From NCBI GenBank assembly GCA_014730235.1, contig WJIO01000407.1, forward strand, positions 1 to 41,750: a DNA stretch of 41,750 bases, given 5' to 3'. The DNA comes from Candidatus Poribacteria bacterium (lineage in GTDB: Bacteria > Poribacteria > DTPJ01 > WJIO01). Of the stretch, positions 8,537 to 15,005 are shown in pieces; within the stretch, counting starts at the first letter, position 1; every line of letters begins with the position of its first letter. The position numbers and the translations under genes are program-made. Under the pieces are notes generated by a model. The model was given only the letters and a program-made list of their open reading frames with translations, was not told the DNA's origin and searched no databases.

Positions 8537-8745
8537 CTAAAGGCCTCCCGAAATGTTTAGTCCGGCACCATGCTCAAAATTGCCATGAATCAACCTGAAC
8601 CTTTACCATATGCACATTTGCACATATGTTCGTCGCAAAAAGCGACACAAAATGTAAGTTATTAACTACAATCCGTTGTTAATCGCAATTAGATTAAATC
8701 CAGTAAGCATGCGGTATTATAGCTTTTTAAAATAATAATATATTA
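8537..8745. other. Spacer upstream of cysK with repeated TGCACAT motif
   Basis: On the minus strand it holds ATATGTGCAAATGTGCATAT (near 8612-8631), whose first 14 bases recur at about 2708 upstream of the sigma-54 activator. A small hairpin GTCGC-TTTTT-GCGAC lies just beyond. I could not identify a convincing -10/-35 pair for cysK. Confidence 0.35.
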
Positions 8746-8760
8746 TGGCACGTATCCCGC
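8746..8760 (+). promoter_or_regulatory. Sigma-54 (-24/-12) promoter match
   Basis: TGGCACGTATCCCGC: a perfect TGGCACG -24 element and a GC at the exact GG-N10-GC spacing; the -12 reads CCGC rather than TTGC. The predicted start, about 8772, gives a 75-nt leader before the small gene at 8847. Confidence 0.55.
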
Positions 8761-8846
8761 TATTGTATCACAGTGTCGAAATTATTTATAAAACTCGTAT
8801 AAACCATTAGAGATTAAATGAAAATTATTGTGAGGAATTATTACCC

Positions 8847-9017
8847 ATGCTGAAACTCATCGCCATTGAAACTATTTTCATGATCCCTGTCTCGCTGTTA
8901 ATAACTCACAGTTTAGCAAGAGTTCTCAAGATAAGAGAACATTCGTCAGCTTGTGTTACGGTTTTTACAAACGTTTTGATCTTAGTCACATCAATATTTG
9001 TCTTATTGGCTTATTAG
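8847..9017 (+). CDS. Small membrane protein (56 residues)
   Basis: The frame runs from ATG 8847 to TAG 9017: MLKLIAIETIFMIPVSLLIT, then a polar stretch around LKIREHSSA, then TVFTNVLILVTSIFVLLAY. The two hydrophobic stretches (about 4-22 and 37-55), joined by a short charged loop, suggest a two-pass membrane hairpin. GAGGA lies about 10 bases upstream. It ends 23 bp before the exported-protein gene, so the two probably form one transcript from the sigma-54-type promoter at 8746. I do not recognise the family. Because of its length it could be a chance frame, but the hydrophobic pattern and placement argue for a real gene. Confidence 0.6.
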   Translation: MLKLIAIETIFMIPVSLLITHSLARVLKIREHSSACVTVFTNVLILVTSIFVLLAY

Positions 9018-9040
9018 ATTAGCCAGGAAAGGATTAAGAA

Positions 9041-9568
9041 ATGAAAAAAGCCCTGTCTATTGTGTGGTTACCGGTTATTGTCTTGTTTATTATTCCATTC
9101 AATGCCGCAGCAGAACCTATGGTGGCATGGAACCAGAGTGATGATATAGAGGCTTTAAACTTTAATTTTGAGAATACGTTAGGTGAACCTTTTCCTCTGG
9201 AACTACCCGGTATAGAGCCTATATATGTTACCGAAGTAAATATTCAGACTGGAGGTAGTGAAATAGCTATAGCAACTGAAAGTCTTGATTTCTTCTATTA
9301 CGGTGAATATGAAGGCGGAACAATTTTTGCGACATATATAGGGGAAGATGGATATTATGTTCTGCCTATAACATTACATTCAGCCACCCTTGCTGAACAT
9401 TACAAGATAGACGAACTGCCTGAACTTCCCGAGGATCTCCTTACTCTCCCCGCTCCTGAGGAAGTGGACATGTATTTTGACGCTACAATAAGTGTATTAG
9501 GTAGTGAACCCTTTGGTTTCAGATTAGTTCTTTGGAAGGGCATACCCATTATGGGTGGTGTATATTAA
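9041..9568 (+). CDS. Exported protein of unknown function
   Basis: 175 residues. A clear Sec signal peptide (MKKALSIVWLPVIVLFIIPF, cleavage likely after NAAA at about residue 24) precedes an acidic mature domain of alternating beta-strand-like segments (EPIYVTEVNIQ, FFYYGEYEGGTIFATYIG, DMYFDATISVLG). There is a Pro/Leu/Glu-rich linker (LPELPEDLLTLPAPEE, near 127-142). There are no cysteines, no lipobox and no C-terminal anchor, so it should be soluble in the periplasm or outside. I do not recognise the family. It follows the 56-residue membrane protein and is closed by a strong terminator. Confidence 0.75.
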   Translation: MKKALSIVWLPVIVLFIIPFNAAAEPMVAWNQSDDIEALNFNFENTLGEPFPLELPGIEPIYVTEVNIQTGGSEIAIATESLDFFYYGEYEGGTIFATYIGEDGYYVLPITLHSATLAEHYKIDELPELPEDLLTLPAPEEVDMYFDATISVLGSEPFGFRLVLWKGIPIMGGVY

Positions 9569-9608
9569 AATAGCTTTTTCCAAAATCATATTTTCCTGAT
9601 TTTTATAT

Positions 9609-9645
9609 AACCTTTGCTCTCTATTAGAGAGCAAAGGTTTTTGTT
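9609..9645 (+). terminator. Strong intrinsic terminator
   Basis: 14-bp perfect stem (AACCTTTGCTCTCT / complement), 3-base loop ATT, then TTTTG. It lies 41 bp after the stop of the exported-protein gene and abuts family 1 copy 3. Confidence 0.85.
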
Positions 9646-9762
9646 TCTTCCGGGTTTAGTTTGGTAAAGATGAGAAACTTCTTTATGCCGTCATTCCTGC
9701 TTTTGCAGGAATGAAAGGATGAGAGAATTTTCAATTATAATCACACTAAACCCGGAAGAGCC
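9643..9762. mobile_element. Family 1 inverted-repeat element, copy 3 (120 bp)
   Basis: Ends GTTTCTTCCGGGTTTAGT and CACTAAACCCGGAAGAGCC, core hairpin GTCATTCCTGC-TTTT-GCAGGAATGA. It is inserted directly after the terminator stem. The flanking octamers do not match. Confidence 0.8.
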
Positions 9763-9841
9763 AAAGCATAAATTTTACATCTCTGTGTTATTGCGAAGAA
9801 CGGAGTAACAAATAAAGTTTTTAGTCTGTATCAGAAGTTTT

Positions 9842-10024
9842 GGCTCATCCAGTTTGAATGTGGAGTTATAAAAAACATTGTCCAATTAAGAAAAAAATAT
9901 CCTCCATTTGTCATTCCTGCTTCAAGCTTTTTGAAAAAGCTTGAGCAAAAAGGAATAAGAGTTTCGCAGGAATGACAAGCTGAGAAAATTTTCAAATTAT
10001 TACCATACTCAAACCGGAAGAGCC
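9842..10024. mobile_element. Family 1 inverted-repeat element, copy 4 (183 bp), with nested module
   Basis: Ends GGCTCATCCAGTTTGAATG and complement ...CAAACCGGAAGAGCC. The core hairpin is interrupted by CAAGCTTTTTGAAAAAGCTT (about 9923-9942) plus GAGCAAAAAGGAATAAG. That module recurs in copy 5 and in the 18581-18695 element. No clean flanking duplication. Confidence 0.75.
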
Positions 10025-10085
10025 AGATTTCTTGATTTTTATGGTTATTATAATTTTATGTCAACCAAAACACAAGTAGTTCGTT

Positions 10086-10183
10086 TATACTATTGTAAGC
10101 GGAGAATCCCAATCCTTCCTTATAACAATCTCTCCATAATAACATAGCCGCACAACAACCTTGGGATTCGCCGCTTATTTTTT
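10086..10183 (+). ncRNA. Candidate small RNA with 5'-3' closing stem
   Basis: A -10 box TATACT (10086-10091) is followed 6 bases later by AAGCGGAGAATCCCAA (10097-10112). Its near-complement TTGGGATTCGCCGCTT lies at 10161-10176 (15 of 16 pairs) and runs straight into ATTTTTTAT. The transcript would be about 87 nt, with its 5' end paired to the terminator arm. The 48-nt loop holds TCCTTCCTT and ATCTCTCC, which resemble anti-Shine-Dalgarno sequences. The -35 region is weak. On the minus strand there is no T-run after the stem, so it is not a terminator for the neighbouring minus-strand gene. Confidence 0.45.
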
Positions 10184-10189
10184 ATGAAT

Positions 10190-11239
10190 TTAATCAATAC
10201 TTACTGATTTTCCTTTTTTGGCAGAACGATATATAGCATCCAACATTTTAAGGACAGTGACACCCTGCTCTATAGTGGATAAAGGTTTTTCATCTTCCTG
10301 TATACAATTTACAAAATGCTCAAATTGATTTCCACCTTTCATCTTTTCCAGATCAGGAGTTTTGGAAATTATGTTTCCATTATTTTCCAGGCATATTTTA
10401 AACGGCCATAAAGTTGCCCCGCCTTTTGTACCACAAAGCCTCATGCCAATAACTTCTTTTTCCACCATGGCAGCCCATGCATTATCAAGCATAACAGAAG
10501 CGTCGTTATCAAATTTAATAGTTCCCAGGGCCAGGTCTTCAACATCAAAAACTTCCGGTGATGGTTCACCTTTCCATCCTCGAGCACCTTTACCGTAAGG
10601 GCCGAATTTGGCATAAGTAACGCCAAAGGCTTCAACAGGTTTTGGGCAACCCATTAACCACCATATAAGATCAAGAAAATGCACTCCATTATCAATTAGC
10701 GGGCCTCCACCGGACATATTTTTCTTTGTGAACCATGTTCCCATTTTTGGAATTCCACCTAATTGACGTAAATATGTGCTGAAACCATAATAAATATCGC
10801 CCAGTTTACCCTTTTCAATCAGATTTCTTAAATACATTGAATCTTTATTGAAACGAAATTTCATGGCCATCATTGCTTTTAGTTCTGGTCGTTTCCTGAC
10901 TGCTTCTAATATCTTTTGTCCTTCTTCCGGAGATATAGAGAGGGGTTTTTCGCAGAGAATATGCTTACCGTTTTCCAGGGCACATACTGCGATAGGGACA
11001 TGAAGATAATTGGGAACACAAATACTTACAGCATCCAGCTTATTCATCTCACATAGTTTGTTATAATCGGTAAATATTTTAGAAATTCCATATCGCGTCG
11101 CTGCACTCTGAAGTTTTTCTGTGTCCACATCACATAAAGCCACTACTTTAACTTCATCAATAGCCATATAGCTTTCTAAGTGCCACCTGCCAATCCCCAA
11201 ACCAATAACACCAATCCTTAATTGTTGCCCCGACAGCAT
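10190..11239 (-). CDS. Gfo/Idh/MocA-family oxidoreductase
   Basis: 349 residues with all classical elements. The Rossmann start is RIGVIGLGIGRWH with VALCDVD closing strand 2, then VPNYLHVPIAVCALENGKHILCEKPLS containing the EKP motif. The substrate domain has GGGPLIDNGVHFLDLIWWLMG. It resembles the 3958 gene product closely in layout (both carry K-FGP-G and a WW-MG-PKPV segment), suggesting paralogues. AGGAG lies 6 bases before the ATG and a good promoter is at 11296-11324. It is divergent from the oxidoreductase at 11437, with a 197-bp shared upstream region. The probable role is oxidation or reduction of a sugar or inositol. Confidence 0.9.
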   Translation of the reverse strand: MLSGQQLRIGVIGLGIGRWHLESYMAIDEVKVVALCDVDTEKLQSAATRYGISKIFTDYNKLCEMNKLDAVSICVPNYLHVPIAVCALENGKHILCEKPLSISPEEGQKILEAVRKRPELKAMMAMKFRFNKDSMYLRNLIEKGKLGDIYYGFSTYLRQLGGIPKMGTWFTKKNMSGGGPLIDNGVHFLDLIWWLMGCPKPVEAFGVTYAKFGPYGKGARGWKGEPSPEVFDVEDLALGTIKFDNDASVMLDNAWAAMVEKEVIGMRLCGTKGGATLWPFKICLENNGNIISKTPDLEKMKGGNQFEHFVNCIQEDEKPLSTIEQGVTVLKMLDAIYRSAKKGKSVSID

Positions 11240-11295
11240 ACTTTACTCCTTGTATTTATTCTGTGTTTTAAATTAAATATTAAATCAGTTTATAA

Positions 11296-11324
11296 AATTT
11301 ACACGATAAATGTCTGTATGTCAA
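11296..11324 (-). promoter_or_regulatory. Sigma-70-type promoter of the 10190-11239 gene
   Basis: On the minus strand: TTGACA, 17-bp spacer, TAAATT, about 50 bp upstream of the start codon. Confidence 0.7.
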
Positions 11325-11359
11325 ATAAAGAATTAGTTAATCAGACATAAAATTATTTG

Positions 11360-11388
11360 TTGAGTTATGAATAAAGAAGAGGTAAACT
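11360..11388 (+). promoter_or_regulatory. Candidate promoter of the 11437-12456 gene
   Basis: TTGAGT, 17-bp spacer, TAAACT on the plus strand, about 50 bp before the ATG. A TATAAA slightly downstream is an alternative -10. Confidence 0.4.
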
Positions 11389-11436
11389 GTATAAAATAAT
11401 CATCAGAATCTTTAATATTAAACAGGAGGCCCAAAA

Positions 11437-12456
11437 ATGTCTATTAAAACTGGTATTGTAGGACTCCAGAGTGTATACTGGCCTAACGCATTAGCCAATT
11501 GTCTTAAAGCTATTCCAGATGCAGAACTTAAGGCATGCGCTGATCTTGGTTATGAGCCTGAAGTGGTAAAAACTTCATTGGGTGTAAGACCAGAAGAATT
11601 TGCATCACGGCATGGTATTGAATTATACCATTATCCTAACGAAATGATCGATAAGGAGGGTTTACAGGCTGTCTGCATCTGCGCCAAACATACAGAAATT
11701 GTATCCCTGGTAGAAAAAGTAGCTCCTTCAGGAGTAGGGATATATATGGCCAAACCTATGGCCACAACTATGGAGTCAGCCCGTAGAATAGTAAAAGCTG
11801 TGCGAGATAATAATGTCATCGCCACCTCTGGAACCACTGAGCGTTTTGATGGGGGAATCCGGGAAGCCTATCAAAGATATGAAAGCGGCGCCATTGGAGA
11901 GCTTATATCTATCAGGGCTTTACACCAGCATGGAAATATATCCAGCTTTCCAAAAGACGACTGGTATTGGAAGGCTGAACAGGGTGGCCCGGAGCTTTCC
12001 TTGATATGGTATGCTGGGGATGTGGTTAGGTGGTTTGCGGGATCAAACGTTATAAGGGTTTATGCCGAATATGATAATTATCTATCAGAAGATTCGCCAT
12101 TTATGGATAACGGAAAAATCATATTAAGATTTGCAAACAATGTTATGGGATCAATTGATATATACTTTTCAGTAAGTGGTTGGAGATTTCCATCCTACGA
12201 GGTAGAACTTGTAGGTACAGAGGGATGCATACGCACCCAGCAAAGCGTTTATGAAGGCATGATTTTTAACAAAAATGGTATATCTAATTTTTATCGTATA
12301 CAAAATAATAATTTGCTAGATGAGATAAGTCACTGGATAAGATGCTGTATAGACAATACTGACCCTGAGCTTACTATTGAGGATGCCTGTAGCGTCATTG
12401 AATTGTGTCTTGCCTGTCGTCAGTCTGCCTATACCAAAACACCTGTAAATATTTAA
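11437..12456 (+). CDS. Gfo/Idh/MocA-family oxidoreductase, divergent
   Basis: 339 residues. The nucleotide-binding start is unusual: TGIVGLQSVYWPNALANCL, with the usual glycine loop replaced, followed by LKACADLGY. The conserved lysine is in GIYMAKPMATTMESARR. The C-terminal part has GGPELSLIWYAGDVVRWFAGSN in place of the D-x-G-x-H-x-x-D signature, so the catalytic histidine equivalent is missing (Tyr-Ala-Gly-Asp). It may be a non-canonical or inactive member. AGGAGG lies 9 bases upstream of the ATG. Its TAA stop is the last codon of an 8-bp target duplication, because a family 1 element begins at the next base. Confidence 0.8.
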   Translation: MSIKTGIVGLQSVYWPNALANCLKAIPDAELKACADLGYEPEVVKTSLGVRPEEFASRHGIELYHYPNEMIDKEGLQAVCICAKHTEIVSLVEKVAPSGVGIYMAKPMATTMESARRIVKAVRDNNVIATSGTTERFDGGIREAYQRYESGAIGELISIRALHQHGNISSFPKDDWYWKAEQGGPELSLIWYAGDVVRWFAGSNVIRVYAEYDNYLSEDSPFMDNGKIILRFANNVMGSIDIYFSVSGWRFPSYEVELVGTEGCIRTQQSVYEGMIFNKNGISNFYRIQNNNLLDEISHWIRCCIDNTDPELTIEDACSVIELCLACRQSAYTKTPVNI

Positions 12457-12657
12457 GGTTCTTCTATAGTGTGGTTATAATTGAAAATTCTCTCAGCTTT
12501 TCATTCCTGCGAGATCCTTATTCCTTTTTGCTCAAGCTTTTTGAAAAAGCTTAGGGCAGGAAGCCAGAAGCTTAAAATTATGACTGGATTCCTGCTTTTG
12601 AAGGAATGACAGCATAAAGAAGTTTCTCATCTTTACCACACTAGACCCGGGAGAACC
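12457..12657. mobile_element. Family 1 inverted-repeat element, copy 5 (201 bp), exact 8-bp target duplication
   Basis: Runs from GGTTCTTCTATAGTGTGGTT to CACACTAGACCCGGGAGAACC. It is inverted relative to copies 1-4 (the TCAATTATA segment is at the left, complemented). It is flanked by ATATTTAA at 12449-12456 and again at 12658-12665. The core carries the nested CAAGCTTTTTGAAAAAGCTT (12533-12552). It is inserted immediately after the stop codon of the 11437 gene. Confidence 0.88.
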
Positions 12658-12725
12658 ATATTTAAAAGCTTTAGCGGATAAACCACTTAATCCTGAACAG
12701 CCTTATGGTTTTATTTGCGATTAAT

Positions 12726-13142
12726 TTATTCTGTTTCCTGTTTCGGTTTTTCAGGAGCTTCGGATTTACCGCCTTTACCATGAGCCGATTCAACGATCTT
12801 GGTAACTATACCCGGAACTGCTTCAGCAAGTTTCTCAAATTTCGCACCTTTAGGGCTTAAAACTGAGATGTCATCACCCTTAATAGTTATGAAAGCCGCC
12901 GGTTCAACGGTTATACCGCCGCCACCGCCGCCGCCGGTTCCACCAGGGCCGTGCTTGCCATGACTGCCTCCGCCTTCGTCACCTTCGCCGCCGCCAATAC
13001 CAAAACCAAGCTTCATCTTGATAACGGGAATAATGGTTTTGCCATCCAACTCAATAGGTGTACCTACGATAGATTCAGTCGAACCGAATGTTTTTAATTG
13101 ATTACCAATTGATGAAAGTATTTCTTCAAAATTAAAGGCCAT
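12726..13142 (-). CDS. GerW/YtfJ-family protein
   Basis: 138 residues. It starts MAFNFEEILSSIGNQLKTFG, then VVGTPI-like IVGTPIELDGKTIIPVIKMKLGFGIGGGEG. A glycine-rich central stretch with charged residues (about 56-78) is followed by GITVEPAAFITIKGDDISVLS. This is the layout of the YtfJ/GerW family, needed for spore germination in Bacillus but widespread in non-spore-formers with unknown function. It overlaps the 3' end of the DUF2953 gene by 11 bp, with AGGAGG inside the upstream gene, indicating coupled translation. It is the last gene of the ECF sigma operon. The C-terminus is Lys/Glu-rich and low-complexity. Confidence 0.85.
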   Translation of the reverse strand: MAFNFEEILSSIGNQLKTFGSTESIVGTPIELDGKTIIPVIKMKLGFGIGGGEGDEGGGSHGKHGPGGTGGGGGGGITVEPAAFITIKGDDISVLSPKGAKFEKLAEAVPGIVTKIVESAHGKGGKSEAPEKPKQETE

Positions 13143-13797
13143 TTTTATTGTCCTCCTTGTTGCGTTTTTTCCGACGGCTTTTCCTCAACATTCCCAATAA
13201 ATATATCAGCGGAAGTCGGAAAATCAGCTTTAAAATTGCGTAATAAATACGCGCTGGTAAAATACTTGTTTTGAAATTAACCTCACCTGTAAATACAGTA
13301 TCTATAAAGTTAGGATAAATTTTCAAACCACCGAAAATTACCCCTCTGGGTGATATGGAGTATAATACCCCGGATAACATACCCATAGCAGCAGGATCGG
13401 ATATACCCACTTCCAACTGACCTGATACCCGGGTTCCATAGAAACTACGGAGTAAATCCCTTAGAAACCTTAACGCTGTCCTTATCAGGTCAGTAAATAA
13501 GGTGCGTCGCTTTAGGAAATCTGAAAACTTTGTTTTTCCCTTTTCCTTGTTTTTCTTTTTTTTCTTCTTTTTTGTCTCTCGCTTGGTGATGCAGCGATTA
13601 CCAATTAAGAACTGGGTATATTTACCTTCTTCATCCCTTTTAACACCTATACCCACCAGCCTCCAGGGCCAGTAAAAAAACGTGGAATATCTAAAATTCT
13701 CTTCCCATCTCTCACCACTGGCTTGAACTGAAAAGGGCATCAACGATGCTAAAAATAATACGGCGATTATTATCAGCAGTATCCATAAAACAATCAT
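13132..13797 (-). CDS. DUF2953 (YtfI-like) membrane-anchored protein
   Basis: 221 residues. An N-terminal transmembrane segment (MIVLWILLIIIAVLFLASLM) is followed by a short strand-rich region, then a highly basic linker (KRETKKKKKKKNKEKGKTK, about 73-91). Next is the DUF2953 core: RVSGQLEVGISDPAAMGMLSGVLYSI, then IYPNFIDTVFTGEVNFKTSI. A second hydrophobic stretch lies near the C-terminus (KLIFRLPLIYLLGML). In Bacillus a DUF2953 gene (ytfI) is next to ytfJ; the same pairing occurs here. The molecular function is unknown. The start has AAGGAA 7 bases upstream and lies 9 bp after the anti-sigma stop. Confidence 0.85.
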   Translation of the reverse strand: MIVLWILLIIIAVLFLASLMPFSVQASGERWEENFRYSTFFYWPWRLVGIGVKRDEEGKYTQFLIGNRCITKRETKKKKKKKNKEKGKTKFSDFLKRRTLFTDLIRTALRFLRDLLRSFYGTRVSGQLEVGISDPAAMGMLSGVLYSISPRGVIFGGLKIYPNFIDTVFTGEVNFKTSILPARIYYAILKLIFRLPLIYLLGMLRKSRRKKRNKEDNKNGL

Positions 13798-13806
13798 AAT
13801 AGTTCC

Positions 13807-14256
13807 TTACCATCTGAACCCCACAGCTAGAGGTAGTTTTGTCAGAGATTCCTGCCTGTCGTCTCCCCATCGTATCCTAAAAGTAGGTCGCGGTATATAT
13901 TTCGTAAAGCTAAAGGATCGGGTCATCATCTTAACCCCGGTCAACGATGGCTTTACACTTTGGGCTGTTAATACCCAGAAAGCTGTCAACCTATCCATAA
14001 TGGATTCTGAATCTTCATTATTTTCTGATTCTTCATACTCCGTTAATACCTGATTCATCACAGCGTCGGCAAATCTGACAGGGGCTTTTTTGTCCGGCAA
14101 AGTGCTTAATGCGGATACCAATACCCGATTTATATTTATTTCTGCCATGCAGTTTACACATTCCTTAGTATGAAGATTTATCTCCTGTGAGACTTCTTCC
14201 GGCAGTTTGTTTTCCAGGTATTCATCCATTAAACTTAATACTTTCCGACAATCCAT
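13807..14256 (-). CDS. Anti-sigma factor with zinc-binding ZAS-type N-terminus
   Basis: 149 residues. The N-terminal MDCRKVLSLMDEYLENKLP, then HTKECVNC, gives the H-x3-C-x2-C zinc motif of the putative zinc-finger (zf-HC2) anti-sigma domain. The gene lies 16 bp downstream of an ECF sigma gene, the usual partner arrangement. No transmembrane segment is visible in the C-terminal half (about 75-149), unlike most RseA/RsiW-type proteins, so it may be a cytoplasmic sensor. The signal is unknown. GGAG lies about 7 bases before the ATG. Confidence 0.85.
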   Translation of the reverse strand: MDCRKVLSLMDEYLENKLPEEVSQEINLHTKECVNCMAEININRVLVSALSTLPDKKAPVRFADAVMNQVLTEYEESENNEDSESIMDRLTAFWVLTAQSVKPSLTGVKMMTRSFSFTKYIPRPTFRIRWGDDRQESLTKLPLAVGFRW

Positions 14257-14272
14257 CGTTCACTCCATTGCT

Positions 14273-14851
14273 TTATACTTTAACTGCTATTTCGTTTCTA
14301 ATCATTGCTTTTAGCGCTTCTTTACCTCTGTAAAGATAAGTCTTTAAAGTTCCCATGGGTATTTCCAGAAACTCGGATATTTCGTCGTAAGTCATATCTT
14401 CAATATGGTAAAGAGTTATGGGAACTCTATACTTAGTGGGTAGATTTTCAATTAACTTTCCAAGCATATCCAGTAACTCCCAGGCTTCCAGTTTTTCAAG
14501 CGGGTCAGGTTCTTCGCTTTTAATCCTGTTTGACATATTCTGAAAATCATTATCATCAGATTCCAAAAGCCATTTCTGGCTTTTTTGTCTGCGGAGAAAA
14601 TCAATTGACATGTTGACTGTGATTCTGGTTATCCAGGGTGAAAAAGGTTTTTCAGTATCAAAGATGTCAATTGCCTTATAAGCCGTTAAAAATGCCTCCT
14701 GGGCCACATCTTCAGCATCATAGGAATTTCCCACTATCCGAAAGGCTGTGCTGTAAACCTTATTCTGGTAGCGTTCAACAATTCCCCTGAAGCTTGAAGG
14801 ATCACCATTCTGACAATTTATTATTAAATCTCTATCCCTTATATCATCCAT
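14273..14851 (-). CDS. ECF-type RNA polymerase sigma factor
   Basis: 192 residues. The sigma-2 region spans about 20-95 with IVERYQNKVYSTAFRIVGNSYDAEDVAQEAFLTAYKAI and PWITRITVNMSIDFLRRQK. Sigma-4 spans about 130-185 with LPTKYRVPITLYHIEDMTYDEISEFLEIPMGTLKTYLYRGKEAL. The ATG at 14851 is chosen over TTG 14857 because AAGGA sits 7 bases upstream. A TGAAAC-N17-CGTATA sequence upstream matches sigma-W-like ECF promoters, suggesting autoregulation. It heads a four-gene operon (sigma, anti-sigma, DUF2953, GerW-like). Confidence 0.93.
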   Translation of the reverse strand: MDDIRDRDLIINCQNGDPSSFRGIVERYQNKVYSTAFRIVGNSYDAEDVAQEAFLTAYKAIDIFDTEKPFSPWITRITVNMSIDFLRRQKSQKWLLESDDNDFQNMSNRIKSEEPDPLEKLEAWELLDMLGKLIENLPTKYRVPITLYHIEDMTYDEISEFLEIPMGTLKTYLYRGKEALKAMIRNEIAVKV

Positions 14852-14884
14852 CAACAAATCCTTTTTTAAGTGCTTTCATTGATA

Positions 14885-14913
14885 TATACGTTGAAACGTT
14901 TTATTATGTTTCA
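14885..14913 (-). promoter_or_regulatory. ECF-type promoter (TGAAAC/CGTATA) of the sigma operon
   Basis: Minus strand: TGAAAC, 17-bp spacer, CGTATA. It resembles the sigma-W/RpoE promoter class and lies about 30 bp upstream of the start codon, so the operon is probably switched on by its own sigma factor. Confidence 0.6.
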
Positions 14914-14930
14914 AAAATTTCATAAAAATT

Positions 14931-14959
14931 TTGCTTATAGTGATTTCATGTTGTATACT
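14931..14959 (+). promoter_or_regulatory. Sigma-70-type promoter of the 15006-18455 operon
   Basis: TTGCTT, 17-bp spacer, TATACT on the plus strand, 47 bp before the ATG. It lies 17 bp from the divergent ECF promoter, so the two may compete. Confidence 0.6.
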
Positions 14960-15005
14960 ATGATTAAATATTAATTCGACCATATCCATTAATTAGGAGA
15001 CATAT

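Noticed and set aside
8575-8592. Sigma-54-like TGGCAATTTTGAGC upstream of cysK
   Set aside because: GG to GC spacing is 9, not 10; this spacing is strict in the family.
9635-9770. Target duplication for family 1 copy 3
   Set aside because: Flanking octamers do not match; the left flank is the T-run of a terminator.
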